Part shown: positions 46,901-58,595 of the stretch, piece by piece
Position numbering within the stretch: the first letter of the stretch is position 1
Layout of the letters: each line of letters starts with the position of its first letter
NCBI RefSeq assembly: GCF_964340395.1
Contig: NC_135549.1
Coordinates: 22,811,342 to 22,875,341, forward strand
Direction of reading: 5' to 3'
Length of the DNA: 64,000 bases
Source: Glandiceps talaboti
Taxonomy: Eukaryota; Hemichordata; Enteropneusta; Spengelidae
The notes under the pieces: generated by a model
What the model saw: the letters and a program-made list of their open reading frames with translations, nothing else
Databases searched by the model: none
What the model was told of the DNA's origin: nothing
Made by a program: the position numbers and the translations under genes

Positions 46901-49707
46901 GGTTCCTGTTACCCAACCCCACTATTTTTTCACTGTCGAACCTACAAACAATTTTTTTTACGTATTCGAGAAAAAAAATAATAAAACACAAAAATTGTGA
47001 TATCTCGCAAGAAACAGTGGATGCAGAAACTGACATCAACTTAAAAAGACAATATTAAACTGTTTTTCCAATCTGTAATGGCTGTACATCTGTCTTTATA
47101 AGTTGATGTCAGTTTCCACATCCACTATTTCTTGCGAGACTTCACAGAGACCATATGGAAAACAACAGAATACATAACTACCTGAATAAGACACACATAT
47201 GAAGAAAAAAAAAATATTTTTTTTTAAAAATCTACCTTAACCCACCTATTCTAAAATTGAGCATATTCGAAACAACACATTTTTTTTGTTAGGCGTTTAA
47301 CGATTAAGATTTAGGTGTGAAAAACAGATTTCTGGCAGAGCGACAGAAAAAGTTGATTCAGAACAAAAGAATGACCCCATGTAATGTATGTGGCTTCACT
47401 GATAAGATTAACGCTCAGATGAAAAAAAATTTGGGATTGAAACCATGGCAAAAGTGTCATAGAACTAAGATACAAACTTACCTTTAGATACGCGTCTACT
47501 GACGTATAGCTTCTAGACATTGCACATAGTCTTAAAATGGTAGAGTTGGCAATGGGTGAGTTCTTAAGTAGTCTGTGTGCTATCAAATCTGCTGCACTGT
47601 TAGATGGGGCACAGGCTAAGATAAAACTGCCAGGTAAATGCTTGTATACCTAGTAGAATTATGAATTAAAAGTTAAAAGAAAGAGATTGTTTGAAATTAT
47701 TAATATTTAAATAAGGTAGTGGGTCAGGTCAGATTGGGTCAGGTCAGGTCAGGTCAGGTTGGGTCATAATCTGCAAATTTCCAAGATGAAAATCCAAGAT
47801 GGCCACCAAATCATGTTAAACCATTGTCCACAAACTTGAAAGTACTCAACCATACACAAAATAATTCCTTCACAAAGTATAACCAACATTTGCAATGACT
47901 GAAAGGCTTAAGACATATTACAGTAATTGGTCAAATTGTGTCTCCAAAGAAGACTTTCATAGTTTGAATGTTAACGCTTAGCTCAGCTGACTCTGCTATA
48001 CTTATAGGGGGAATTATTTGTCACAAACCACCCAGTGTCAGAAGTTTCACATTGATCAGTGTTGAAGAATTGGATGACAAAAAAAAACACCAGCAAATAA
48101 AAGACATTGACATTATGGTGCCCAATCCCTTCTAGTTTGGACGTCTGTGTAAAAAAAATTGACAAAGTGACCTAATTTGCATAAGACACATACTGTATGA
48201 AGTATTCAGTAGACACTCACACTTAGTCCTGTGCATTACAGAGTCCTACACAGGATTACAGATTCTCAGTACCAGGTGAACCCTTATTAAACGGTTATTA
48301 CCAAATTCAAATATAAGCATACCTGTTTGATAGATTCTACCATTGTGACAGTTTTTCCTGTGCCAGGGGGTCCAAAGAGTAAATATGGTGCTGGCCTAGA
48401 GGTGCCTGCCAAGATGTGCTTCACTGCTGCCACTTGTTCAGTGTTACTTTGTAACTTACGGTCATGTATGCTGTTGAGTTAAGATTTGTAGAAAAAAACA
48501 TAAGAATGGGGGTTCATACTTATTTCTACTCACAGAATTCTTGGAAGCAAATCCCAAATCAACATCTCATCAGCATTGTCAGGGGTATACTCCGAGAAAT
48601 GTGACAATAACCCATTGTACTACACCCCTGGCAATGCTGACGAGACATTGGTGAAAATTTGAGATTTGCTTCCAGGAATTTTTTTGACTTTGTGAGCAGA
48701 AATTTTCATTACTAAACATAAGAATGGTTTGTACTGATTAACAAAATGATGTAGTAGTCATTTTAATATTCATTTCCTGACGACATGGATTGATGAAATA
48801 TGTCAAGCGTATTTTACTTCATTGAATGAATGACGGAAAATATCACTAGATGGTATTATCTAATCTAAACTGTACATTTTCTATGCATGGCATCAAATTA
48901 CTACTACTACTACTACTACTACGGAAAGTCAACTATTGATAAACTAAAATAAACACAAACTAAAACTATCATTGTTGCATGTGTGGATAATAGCAGTGTC
49001 TTGGTTATGTGGATAGAATCACTCTGTGATCATGTAAACACTGAATGAGGTTGAATGTGCAGACACTTGTGACTTGAACACTTACTATCAAATAAGCAAC
49101 CCTCATGTGAGCATAATTACATCAATGTGCATTTATAGCTTGTATCAACAACATGCAACAATAGTTTTGCTTCTGTTTATCTTAGTTGCTGGTTTGATTT
49201 CTATAGTAGTATCATTTTTATTGTTTCTGTCTATCGTAGTTGCCGATAGTTTGATTTCCATAGTAGTATCATTTTTATAGTTTCTGTCTATCTTACTTGC
49301 CGATAGTTTGATTTCCATAGTACTAAACTGTTGTTTCAACTCACATAATATCAGCTGAGAGTTGTCTGAGCAATGGTTTTGTGCAGATTGTATGTTGTTG
49401 GGGGAACAAGACATTCTGAAAATCAAGTTCCTCCTCTGCAACATCTTCCACGGCTCTGTGTTGTAATCGTAATGGTAACCGATTGAAGGTGAATTGAACA
49501 TCAAATTTCATACCCTTTATGAATGTATCCAACAATCTGTATTGCACAAGAAATGGAAAAAATGTTCTGGGATTAAAGTGTATATTTGTCATGATACCAC
49601 TTCCAAGAATTTGTAAGTATGAACAATGGATTTAAGAATTGTCTAAATCGCTTTAAAATTATAACAGACACAGACACAGACACAGACACACAGACAGACA
49701 GACAGAT

Positions 49708-49758
<51 letters not shown>

Positions 49759-50636
49759 CAGACACAGACACAGACACAGCCACACAAACAAATGGACAAA
49801 AAAAAACAACAACTCATTGACAAACATGTCAAATAGTCAAATATGCAGGCCCAAGCATAGACTGTAATGGGGGAGGGGGCTTATCATCTCTTCACCTTTG
49901 TGGAATAAGGGATAAGAAGAACACCCATAACTGTGGACTGTAAGATACAGTATGCTATTCAGTCCTATCAGGCTTCTAAGCCACTGTTGTTCAGCTCTAG
50001 CAAGCTTCCAAACTGTGAGTGATATAGCTGATAGCAAGCCATGAATGTCATATCTTACACTGTTACAGACCACCACCACCACCACCACAACAGCTGATCT
50101 TTCAGTCTGGCACAAACACTGAATACTCACAAACCAATTTGTATATTTCCTGTCAAAACTAACCATTACAATCAAATCTTATTGACAGTTTGAAGTGTTA
50201 GTCACAATAATCCTGCTTCCATTGGAGTTAGAGTGGTACATGTCCAATGTAGCTTTAGCAGATTAAGTGTCTGAACAGTAATTTATACATAACAACTATT
50301 TGGCAGTAGTGAAGTGACAATGGTAGACACACTTACTGGTTACTGAAACCTATAAGTACATGTTGCATTTCAATGAAATGAACATATCCTTTGTAAAGGT
50401 TATTTTCTACATCATTAGGACCATCTCCAGTTCTCACTTGTACAAATATTGTGTCTCCTTTCAGCACTGATGGCCTGTTCTCTGCTAAACCTGGTACCTT
50501 TAAAGACAAAAGAAAAAACAATTATGTTAATCATGTGCAGGCATTTACAAATCATATATAAGTATGTGCATACATACATACATACATACATACATACATA
50601 CATACATACATTCATACATACAGACAGACAGACAGA

Positions 50637-50684
<48 letters not shown>

Positions 50685-53600
50685 CATACATACATACATA
50701 CATACACACATACACACCAGACATACATGATCCATACATCCAATTTTTACCTGCACGCACGAATGCACACACACACACACACACACACACAGTACTTTGC
50801 CATTATTGTGCCTTCTATAATGCCTTACCTCGAGTTTAAGATGCCTTCCTACTTTCTCCATAGTAACACCATTCATATCATAACGTCTTATATCTACTTC
50901 CATTTGGATCTCTTCAATGTGTAGTAGCTTGGCAAACTTGTCCCGGTAATTCCGTACACACAAGGCTTTTTCAAGGTAAGGACTGTAAATGGAAGAAGAT
51001 TCTTTGTTTCAACTACTACCGGGTAATTGCATTGTTCCATCAGCAGGCATATCCATGGGTCTCCTCAGTACACATTACCATCCATAAATTTTCACATTTG
51101 ACTGCCATTATTTTAAAGTAGCCAGTGGCTTCTTTAGAATAAGCTACATCCCAAAATGGTCATAAGGGAAGCTACTAAGTCATTGATAGAGGAAAAAGGT
51201 CTGAAATGAATTTGTCAATTTTCAGCATTTTTCATAAGGTTTAGAAACTCCCATATTGGGAGATAGGGATGGGAATTACCAGTATAGGTAAAATTTTACA
51301 CTGATATCTGTACTCCTGGTGTGTACTTTCACTCAAACGAAGCAAGTAAGCAACTCAGGTACATGTTATCTGCTTACCACTCTTTAACAAACACAACGGT
51401 TTACCATTATCAGAGACAGTTATGTTTACTACTTACGTGAGTTCATCTATATTTCCTTTGTTACTTATTTTCCGTAAGTTAGGGGGTACTTTATAATGGT
51501 CCAGCGGCATCAGCTGCTTGAGCTGGTCTTTGTCACTAAATCACAAAAAACAAATGAAAAACAAATTCCATTATTAATACTTATTAATTTGTCAATGATT
51601 CCTACGTACAAATCCAGAAATTAGGAAACATAGTCAGTCACAGACTGATGAACATGTTGTACTTTTTTGCAGACTGTATATTTTGTCAAATATCTGTTCC
51701 ACTAGATATGTCTGTGCATAACTGTATAGTGCTATGGTAGGAACATTCAATTTGGAAGACAATTTACGAAATATGTACTACAGTATTATTAATACTTACA
51801 ATGGTAATGGCCAACCTTCGACCACATTCCCACGCGGCTTGTAACGAGACACTCGTGGCGGTTTCTTGTATGGAGTGACCGGTTGTAACAACTCTGTAAT
51901 GTCACTACTCATGATGACTGTTAAAAATCGTACAATGTGAAACGACTGCCCAGTTTCACTCCTTTCAAACTCAAAAGCAATCGGTACACGATATCGACTG
52001 AAGTAGCCAGCTTTACAAGTCACGTTTATTATGTAGCTGCTTCCTGGAATATCAACCAACGGTTTAACAAGTTCAGATTTTATATTTATTAATTTTCATT
52101 CTGTTCGAGTTTCATATGTTAAGTATATAGCTTCTCTAACTATCTATAAATGTGCCGGTGTGCGTATGTCATATAAAACACACAAGTTATGCAAATATTC
52201 AAGACATTTATTCGTTTGAGTTATTCTAGCATTTGCCATGGTGTACATCATTCGAAACTCCAAACAAACATTAACATTTTGATAGATTCCCACATACATG
52301 TAAGCTATTTTTTCTCAATTTTGCAAATTATTCAACAGTTGAAACTACGGTAATGTGTATTTTTGAGATAGATATAAAATGATCAATTTACAACATATTG
52401 CACTACGACATGAAACTAACTTCATAAATGTTTTCCAGATAATTGTAACAAAAGTAATGTTTACCTGGCTTTAACTGTACTTTTTGCATCATTTGTGTAA
52501 TTCTGTACTTATCGCTCAGTTGGAATACTTTGGAACGCTTCAGAAGCTCACAGCGAACAACATCAACTGCACTGGAAGCACTACAACAAATACAGATTTT
52601 ATGCAAAACAGCTCATTAATAATTCATAACTATCAAACTACTGGATGCACTGTTTAACACAAAAATGATGTAAAACAGCTTATCAATTCATGTGACTCAT
52701 ATTACTAGCGGCATTGTAAACTGCAAACATCTAACAATTCAAAACAACTGAAGATACTGTATAAAAACAAACACATTGATTATGCAAAATATCTCATTAA
52801 GTATTCATAACTATCAAATTACCTCACTGTAGAAAACAAATATAAACCTACACTGAGATACCTAAAGATACATACCTTTTTTTATTGTGTACAAGAATAT
52901 TGATTGATTTTTCTACATTTTTTCTGACATTAATGTAAATAGACCCATCTTTACTATCAGTGGGTATTATCTCAACCTCTTCCTTGTCTGCAATCAGAGT
53001 GGTCCTACAGAATAAAAGAAAACTTAGCAGTCAATCAAAAGACATTATCATGTATAACTTACTACTACGGTGTATATGCCTTATCTGATGTGATTTACTA
53101 CCATGACAAATTTTTTTGGCAGGTCAAAATCTTTCTGACCCCTATTCTATCTATTCTTCAGTCCCACAGTAGCGTTATTTGATCAGTAGAGCCTTAAAAG
53201 GATAACCATAGATGTGTTGAGAAAGAGGGACAAGATACTGAGAGGCATTTCCTTTGACACAGTGTGGGTTGGACTGCATGTTTTAATCCATAGGCATTGT
53301 CTATATAGTCTGGCCCATATCTGATCTGAATCCAATCTGATCCAGATCACTTTAATCTGCATCAAATCCACTTTCTGCCTGCACTAAAAAATTGAAAAGA
53401 TGGATTCGATTTGAATTGCATATAGCATACCTGTCCACACACATATCAGCCTTGATTCGGATTACGCAGGTTCACTGACATCACCTGTATCTTGATTAGG
53501 ATCAAACTATTTTACTTGAGTATGCGCCTGTCCACACCAGGCCTAACTGATCGTGATCGTGATCGTGATCGTGAAACCACAACCCAAAATAGGCTTTGAT

Positions 53601-54293
53601 CCAGATCCGATAATTCACATACAAGTATGGACGGGCAAATGGAATTGGATCCTCATCAGATTTTGTAGTATGGACACGTTTTATGATATACATTATAGGA
53701 TTATTTTTTTGTTCTGGACCAACTTTTCAATTTCTTCTGTCTGACAACAATGTATAGCTCAATGGGACAAGTTGAAAGAGCATTTCAAGCCCTCTCAAAT
53801 ATAATAGTAAAATAAAAACTTGTAAAACTTACCGATTTTCTTTCAGAATTTTGATCAGTGCTTGTTGTCGGTGTTTCTTACTTTCCATGTGTTGACTAAA
53901 TGATTTGTTAGAATTACACCGCACAGAACAAATTTTACAGCGCCATACATCTGTATCAAACGGTTTTCGCAATTGTGCTCCATTGCGAACATTTTGTTGC
54001 TGCCCGTGTTGCCACCTGTTATGTACACTCAACGCTAAACGTTGGTCCACTGCTAATGGATGGAACCCCTGGAATGCTGTGAATGTAACGCTACCTTTGT
54101 ATTCATCAGCTTTCTTTTGGAACTTTAGCGTACTCAGCATGGTTGAGAAGGAAACTTTCCATGTTGGGCATCTAACTTCATCATTGTATATTTCTCGTAG
54201 CGTATGTTTATCTCTGATATGCGTTAAGTTTTCTTTACGCAGGTGTTCTATAAACTTAGTGCACGCTTCTCTGCGCACAACTGGCGATGTCAT
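37986..54293 (-). CDS. MOV10: MOV10-type SF1 RNA helicase, copy B, complete (18 coding exons, 1019 aa)
   Basis: Exons in transcript order: 54293-53833, 53004-52876, 52580-52465, 52043-51800, 51535-51437, 50982-50829, 50497-50337, 49536-49345, 48470-48323, 47649-47482, 46674-46568, 44978-44773, 44261-44038, 42899-42717, 41027-40848, 40310-40222, 39383-39259, 38059-37986. The sum is 3060 nt, in frame. Fourteen of 18 exons match copy A in length exactly; the others (1, 6, 8, 13) differ by multiples of three. Motifs: C2H2 finger C119, C122, H135, H141; motif I GPPGTGKT 552-559; motif II the canonical DEAG 677-680; motif [12 protein letters not shown] 925-934, with Thr where copy A has Ala. It lacks copy A's long glutamine tract. 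Expected role is as for the family: 5'-3' RNA helicase in silencing and element restriction. Oddity: the donor of exon 11, between motifs Ia and II, is followed by 24 tandem copies of the same exon-intron junction. Whether both copies are expressed cannot be seen. Confidence 0.92.
38430..38868. repeat. Foldback element in copy B intron 17
   Basis: The left arm, about 38430-38545 (GTCTCAGTTACCCAGACTCT, CACTGCTGGGGGCTCTTCTA), is inverted at about 38780-38868 (TAGAAGAGCCCCCAGTGGTG, AGAGTCTGGGTAACTGAGAC). About 235 bp of unrelated loop lie between. No ORF was seen. It is a non-autonomous element or an inverted duplication. Confidence 0.8.
41110..41450. repeat. 73-74 bp minisatellite in copy B intron 14
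   Basis: The landmark TAGTGGTCAGCTG recurs at 41181, 41254, 41328 and 41402. Units also hold GGAATTTGTCATTCTGATGA and ACCAAGACAGAT. It lies between exons 14 and 15, 80 bp upstream of the exon 15 acceptor, and does not include it. Confidence 0.9.
42293..42680. repeat. MITE-like family B, copy 1
   Basis: The ends AGGCCTAATAAAAAAATTGT...TGGTTCC and, read in reverse, CTTAGGCTTAAAAAAATAAT...TTTGGTTCC are inverted repeats of about 30 bp. The inside includes CCATTACAGATTGGAAGAAC and AAGTTGATGCCAGTTTCCGC. Related copies are at 46866-47295 and 62405-62762. It ends about 40 bp upstream of copy B exon 14's donor side (42717). No ORF is present. Confidence 0.8.
43326..43629. repeat. Dispersed repeat family D, copy 2
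   Basis: It has the same opening AAAGCTGCACTAGGTGCAA as 5113, the same TTGATTTTTGGG...AAAAATCAG block and the same GTCAGTGAATATA end. It lies in copy B intron 13. Confidence 0.65.
45435..46610. repeat. 47-bp minisatellite: 25 copies of the copy B exon 11 splice donor junction
   Basis: CTTACC occurs at 45435 and at the genuine exon 11 donor at 46563. The interval of 1128 bp is exactly 24 periods of 47 bp. Each unit, read on the minus strand, is about 35 nt of exon 11 3' end (...CTGGTTACAGCTGGAAG) followed by GTAAGAA and a few intron bases. The last unit is the real coding exon (46568-46674). Units differ by a few substitutions, and the donor core is kept in every unit I read. The in-frame continuation past the true donor is AGG then TAA, an immediate stop. 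Confidence 0.95.
46866..47295. repeat. MITE-like family B, copy 2 (opposite orientation to copy 1)
   Basis: It shares TTTGGTTCCTGTTACCCAAC, a TATTCGAGAAAAAA block, GAAACTGACATCAACTTAA and CCAATCTGTAATGGCTGTAC with the other copies. Part of the centre is repeated in inverted form (GTTGATGTCAGTTTCCACAT at about 47101), so this copy has an internal rearrangement. It lies in copy B intron 10. Confidence 0.75.
48521..48709. repeat. Inverted-repeat (foldback) element in copy B intron 8
   Basis: The left side has TCTTGGAAGCAAATC and CATCTCATCAGCATTGTCAG, then AGGGGTATAC. The right side mirrors these with ACCCCTGGCAATGCTGACGA and GATTTGCTTCCAGGAAT. The arms are about 80 bp. It starts about 50 bp upstream of the exon 9 acceptor (48470). 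Confidence 0.75.
49160..49330. repeat. About 60-bp repeat, three units, next to copy B exon 8 donor
   Basis: GTTTGATTTCCATAGTAGTA with ATTTTTATTGTTTCTGTCTA recurs about three times, ending some 15 bp from the exon 8 donor at 49344. It does not include exon sequence. Confidence 0.75.
49663..49779. repeat. (CAGA)n and (CAGACA)n microsatellite
   Basis: Tetranucleotide and hexanucleotide tracts lie in copy B intron 7. They give false DTDTQTDRQ-type ORFs. Confidence 0.95.
50567..50790. repeat. Compound CATA/CAGA/CGCA/CA microsatellite
   Basis: Successive (CATA), (CAGA), (CGCA) and (CA) tracts lie in copy B intron 6, close to the exon 6 donor (50829). The ORFs here are artefacts. Confidence 0.95.
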
Positions 54294-54347
54294 GATGTTG
54301 GTGATGTGTTTAGGGAAGTGATGGAATTTGTGCTTTCCTGGTCAGCC
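54294..54347 (-). other. 5' UTR part of MOV10 copy B exon 1
   Basis: A pyrimidine-rich acceptor (TTTTACATCTAACAG) on the minus strand ends at 54348, giving a 54-nt untranslated lead before the ATG at 54293. As in copy A, a non-coding upstream exon is implied. Confidence 0.55.
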
Positions 54348-55800
54348 CTGTTAGATGTAAAATGTTCAAAAACATACACAGTTAGTCTTGTGTTATTCTT
54401 AAAGCGTACTAGAGAATGTTGAATATTTTGTTTAGTATTGGTTTTGAATTTATCAAATCTGATCTGTGGCATTAAATTTTAACCTTCCCTTAAGCGTACC
54501 TAAATTTTGACCTACCCTCAATTTCCATTCTCTAAAATATGACTCTCCCCCTGTTCAAATATTTTAATGAAAAACATTTTTAATAGTAATACTGCCTCCC
54601 TGTGGAATAAGCTGTTGTTGACCAAGGGCCAAGATCTCCAATCCACGACATCAACATTTAGATCCCCAATAGCCACGCTGTTCAACCTTTGCTAATGTGA
54701 AACCCACTCCTCTCCTCACCCCACAGCTAACAGTTAATTCACATCATTTCACTGATATGTTATGACATACTTTACAATGGTGGCAGTGGTGGGATGTAGT
54801 AGCAGTAAGATTTGGAACTGTGGTGGCAGCAGTGTGATCATGCCAAAATCACAAATGCTAGTTAGATTAAAAAATGAGTCAAAGTAAAATGTGACCGTCG
54901 CATAATTTCCATTCTCTAAAATATGGCCCTCCCCTAGGACAGATTTATTACAAGTAGCACCCCTCCCCCCTCCTTACAAGTTACAGTCAACGTCTATGAT
55001 TGGTCACAGTGGGCAAACTAGTCTTGCGAGCAGATGCAAAGGAAAACCTTGTAATGGACACACTAGCCCAATATAAAAATGTCCTGCGCTCCCTATCGCA
55101 ATGTATACGCGTTGGCAAAATACGGAAATGTGTGTATACCACATGTCAACGCTGTGTTGACATTTCACATGCACCGGTATCATTCATATGCTGATCATGA
55201 TCAAGTTGATGTTCCATTTGTTCGATTTGGGAACTCACCAAAATCAGATCGGCGTCAGTTCACCTCACTTTCCGACTTAGACACACGTCCCCCGTTGTTA
55301 TCTCTCCCTAGTTCATGTGACAGAGAACCATCAAAGCATGATATGAGTTGCTCAATCGATCAAAATATCACTTCCTGGACATCTGCGGCAGCCAGCCGAC
55401 CGAGAGCAGCCATGCTTTGTTGTCAAACCGTTAAACGCCATCTACGTCCAGAATGTGCAAATCGATCGAACCCGGCGCATGTTGAGTGAGCTCGAGACGC
55501 TTGACGTGCTACTGCTCGCTGCAACAGTCCTAGACAAGTATTGTTTCGATAAGTGCTTGAGATGGATGTCGCTACACACACGAATCAGAAACAATACCGT
55601 GAAACAACATAAACAAAGCTCACGTTTGTGACTCAATAAATTGCAAAAAATAACTCTGTAAAAAGTTGGTAACGTATAAGAATTAACCTTATCTGTATCT
55701 CCCACAAAAATATAATTTGTTGCCAAGTAACAATGTCACGTGTGTATCTGTGTCTGATTTACAACTGTTTACATATAAAAGTATACATACCAATGACGGA
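54348..55800. other. Upstream region of MOV10 copy B, CpG-richer at about 54990-55560
   Basis: CpG and GC content rise between about 54990 and 55560. Blocks CACTTCCTGGA (55369-55379), CGCCATCTACG (55436-55446) and CAATGTCACGTGTGT (55731-55745) match the copy A upstream region in the same order. A possible minus-strand donor (GTCATTG|GTATGTATAC) has its exon edge at 55791. No protein-coding exon is recognised; the open frames at 55000-55489 have no family similarity. Confidence 0.45.
55731..55745. promoter_or_regulatory. Shared E-box block CAATGTCACGTGTGT, copy B side
   Basis: Identical to the block at 31628-31642 upstream of copy A, with CACGTG in the middle. It is 56 bp from the CRE palindrome here. 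Confidence 0.45.
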
Positions 55801-55808
55801 TGACGTCA
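55801..55808. promoter_or_regulatory. CRE palindrome TGACGTCA upstream of MOV10 copy B
   Basis: A perfect CREB/ATF-type site about 1.5 kb upstream of the copy B ATG. It matches the one upstream of copy A (31885-31892). It is adjacent to the candidate exon edge at 55791. Confidence 0.5.
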
Positions 55809-58160
55809 GATGTAATTCACACTGTCTGTAATTCCATGACTTCACTTATATCACATTTTGAATTTTGGGTCGACAATGCTTCCCCTGTTGCTTCTTGATG
55901 TTTTTTGGGACAAGCTCTTATTTTGTGGTGTCCGTGGATTTAATATTATTGTTTCTTTATATTTCAGACGGTTATATTAAAGTTATTCTATTAATGATAA
56001 GACGACATGTTATTGACAATTTTGTTTAGTTCCTTCCAGCAAATTTAAATTCTTTGAATCGTTTTGATAATTCTGTCTATTAGATTTCTTTCCTTGCTGT
56101 ACTAAGTCTTTCTGAGATATTATAAATTATGTTTTTATCTATTTTTACCAATACTGGCTGATTAATTTGAACTCTCCAGTTATTGATAGTGATTTAAGGT
56201 TTGCGGTCCACTTTAAATTTTGAGGATGTGGTGCCGTGGCACAATGGTTTGTGAGCAATAAAAGTTACTTGGACTTATCTGTCGGTTTTTGCGCATATGG
56301 GCTAAATGAATATTATAAAGTTGGGCACTGCACTGACTTTAGCCGGCTTTATGCGTTCATTAATTTGGTCAGTAAAGCTTTTGCGGGATCTTTACCATCC
56401 GTTTTGTTTCAGTTTTATTTCTCAGTTTCTGACGGATATTTATTTAATTTGTCTATTTCCCTAGGAAACACCTGCATGTACTGTGGTGTGGTAGACATAC
56501 AAGTATTTCAACTAGTTCAAGAAATCGCCTGTGTTTATGAAGTCTGTTAATAGTTAAGTAGTCTTTCTCTAAAACTGGGTGCTGGGTGTGTGATTTTGTC
56601 CCTGGATGGACGTTTCCCGACTAAGAACCCTCAGAATTATATCCGATGATTTGTTGCCTAAATGTGTGTGGACCGACGGATAAAGTTGTCAATTTGACCC
56701 GATTTTCTTTTAACTTACGGAAGAGTGGTGCCGGGTCAAATGGGTGTGTTTTTCTCAACTATCAATCGATGCTGAGTACTCACTCTTATCTTCAGATTTA
56801 ATAATTTCGATGATTGGTACCAATATTTCTATCTTCTCAGCAATGCAAATCTCAGTTGTTTACGATGTGGTTGTTTCATTGTCCGTGTTCTTGTGATTCG
56901 TCATTGTGTCTGTAGCCCTTTATGCCACTACTAAATAAATATTTTCATATTACTGTATGATTCAACCCCAACCCCAACCCCCCGAAACGCCCGACCTCAG
57001 GTTTGACATTGACCTTATACAAAAAGGATCACGTAACAAACGTGTAGCCCGCCCGTCTCTCAAAACCAATTTAAGGACAACTGCATCATACCCATAGCTC
57101 TTCCACACACCAAGATATACAACATTACAATATTTCAGAATAATTAAAGATATCAAATCAGTTGATGAATTTCTTTCAAATTTTTGACCTGGTAATTTCA
57201 TTTGTGTGATTTCAAAGCAAATTCCAATATGTTTTTTGTCATAATTTTCTGAAAGACTATATGATCGTTACCTATATTGTGACCTCTTTGCAGAATATAA
57301 CGTTATCTTTAACGGCGACTATTGTGATGATTTGTTGATAAAAACTGAAGGAAAGAAATTGATCTTTCCTGACTGATTTTCATCTATAACAACCATGTCT
57401 GATGTTAGGTAATATGGAAACGTTTCTGACAATGTCTTCTAAAAATACAGACAAATTAAGATAACCTCAAATTTTGACTATGACTTTGACCTTTGATCGG
57501 AGTTGCCAGTCTCTCCAAACATCTATACATATACTTTTTTATTATTATTAAAGCACTTCTGGAGCCAGAGATATGACGGTTTTTTAAAAATGTTTTAGCA
57601 TCCTTCAGAATAATGTCACCGTTACCATGGAAACGGCCTCCGGTGAGTTTGCACAAGAGACTCCCGAGGGGCAACATCAGTTTTACTCTGGAAACATGGA
57701 AATTGGGAACAACAACACTAAAAAATTACGGAAATACGTGTAACTAATATGCAGGAATTTCGTTCAAAAACTAATCAGATCTAAACATAACGATACAGAA
57801 TTTTGAACTTTCGATATACTATATTTTAACATTACCATACTTCAGCTGTATTTTATGTGATTATTTTTTTTGTTAATGTCCTCAAAAAAAACGGAACGCC
57901 TTGAACCTTATCTATATTCCAAGGATAACGTCCAAGTGTATAAACCAAATAGGAGGTGCACATACATGATGCTGAGGTCTGATATTATACAATTTTTTCA
58001 TGGAAAGATTGTTTCACAATCGATGACACAACAGACTTAATAATGGCGCAGCCATGTTTTGATTTACATCATGAATGAAGTAAAGTTTTGTAAAGAGCAC
58101 ACTTGTTCAGGATTCAATTTTGGTTTGAAGATGTGTCCAGGATAGGGAGAATGTGAAACT

Positions 58161-58595
58161 CATAGGGTTAACCTATTTTTTTCCTTTTCCCTGAGTTCCT
58201 TACCCGACCGACCCAACATTTCAACTCAGACATCAAAATAAAAAAAAAACATTTCATTTTCGCCCACCCTTATTATTTTGTGAAACAACACCCTCTCTGG
58301 CAAGAATGAGGAAGTGTCTGGACTGTCGATGTCGTCTGTAGTCATGTAGTCGATGACAACATTTGTTCACGAACAAAGCATTTCTTTCATGACACAAGTT
58401 CAGGCTGAGAACATGCCAATTGTGGAGAGAAGGTGGTAAAGGTTTTGTTTCCAGGAATCCAATAAAAAGAAGATAGGAATCAAAAGGAGAGACAGTGAAA
58501 CATGAAGCTGATTTAAAAAAAAAAATTTACTCTTTTTTTTAAACCGACCGATCGACTTATAGTTGAAACGAAAAAGTAATGAGAAATATAAACAA
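58161..58595. repeat. MITE-like family A, copy 3
   Basis: It runs collinear with 8896-9340: AGGGTTAACCTATTTTTTTC, AACAACACCCTCTCTGGCAA, AAGTGTCTGGACTGTCGATG, CCAATAAAAAGAAGATAG and an inverted end near 58590. Identity is high in the inner block, lower at the ends. Confidence 0.8.

Noticed and set aside
53280-53720. TCCACAC/TGGACGGG inverted words around GATCGTGATC repeats, perhaps a hAT-type MITE
   Set aside because: Matches are short and the borders unclear; not enough to call an element.
12193-54293. One giant gene with 36 exons instead of two
   Set aside because: Each half has its own start exon, complete motif set and C-terminal stop exon, and the exon plans repeat one to one.
55000-55489. 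Open frames in the CpG-richer patch upstream of copy B
   Set aside because: GC-rich DNA lacks stops by composition; no homology or splice pattern. Shared blocks with copy A suggest regulatory DNA instead.
56236-56550. 104-residue open frame in the intergenic region
   Set aside because: No recognised family, no splice sites around it and no codon-use or promoter support; probably chance or decayed mobile DNA.
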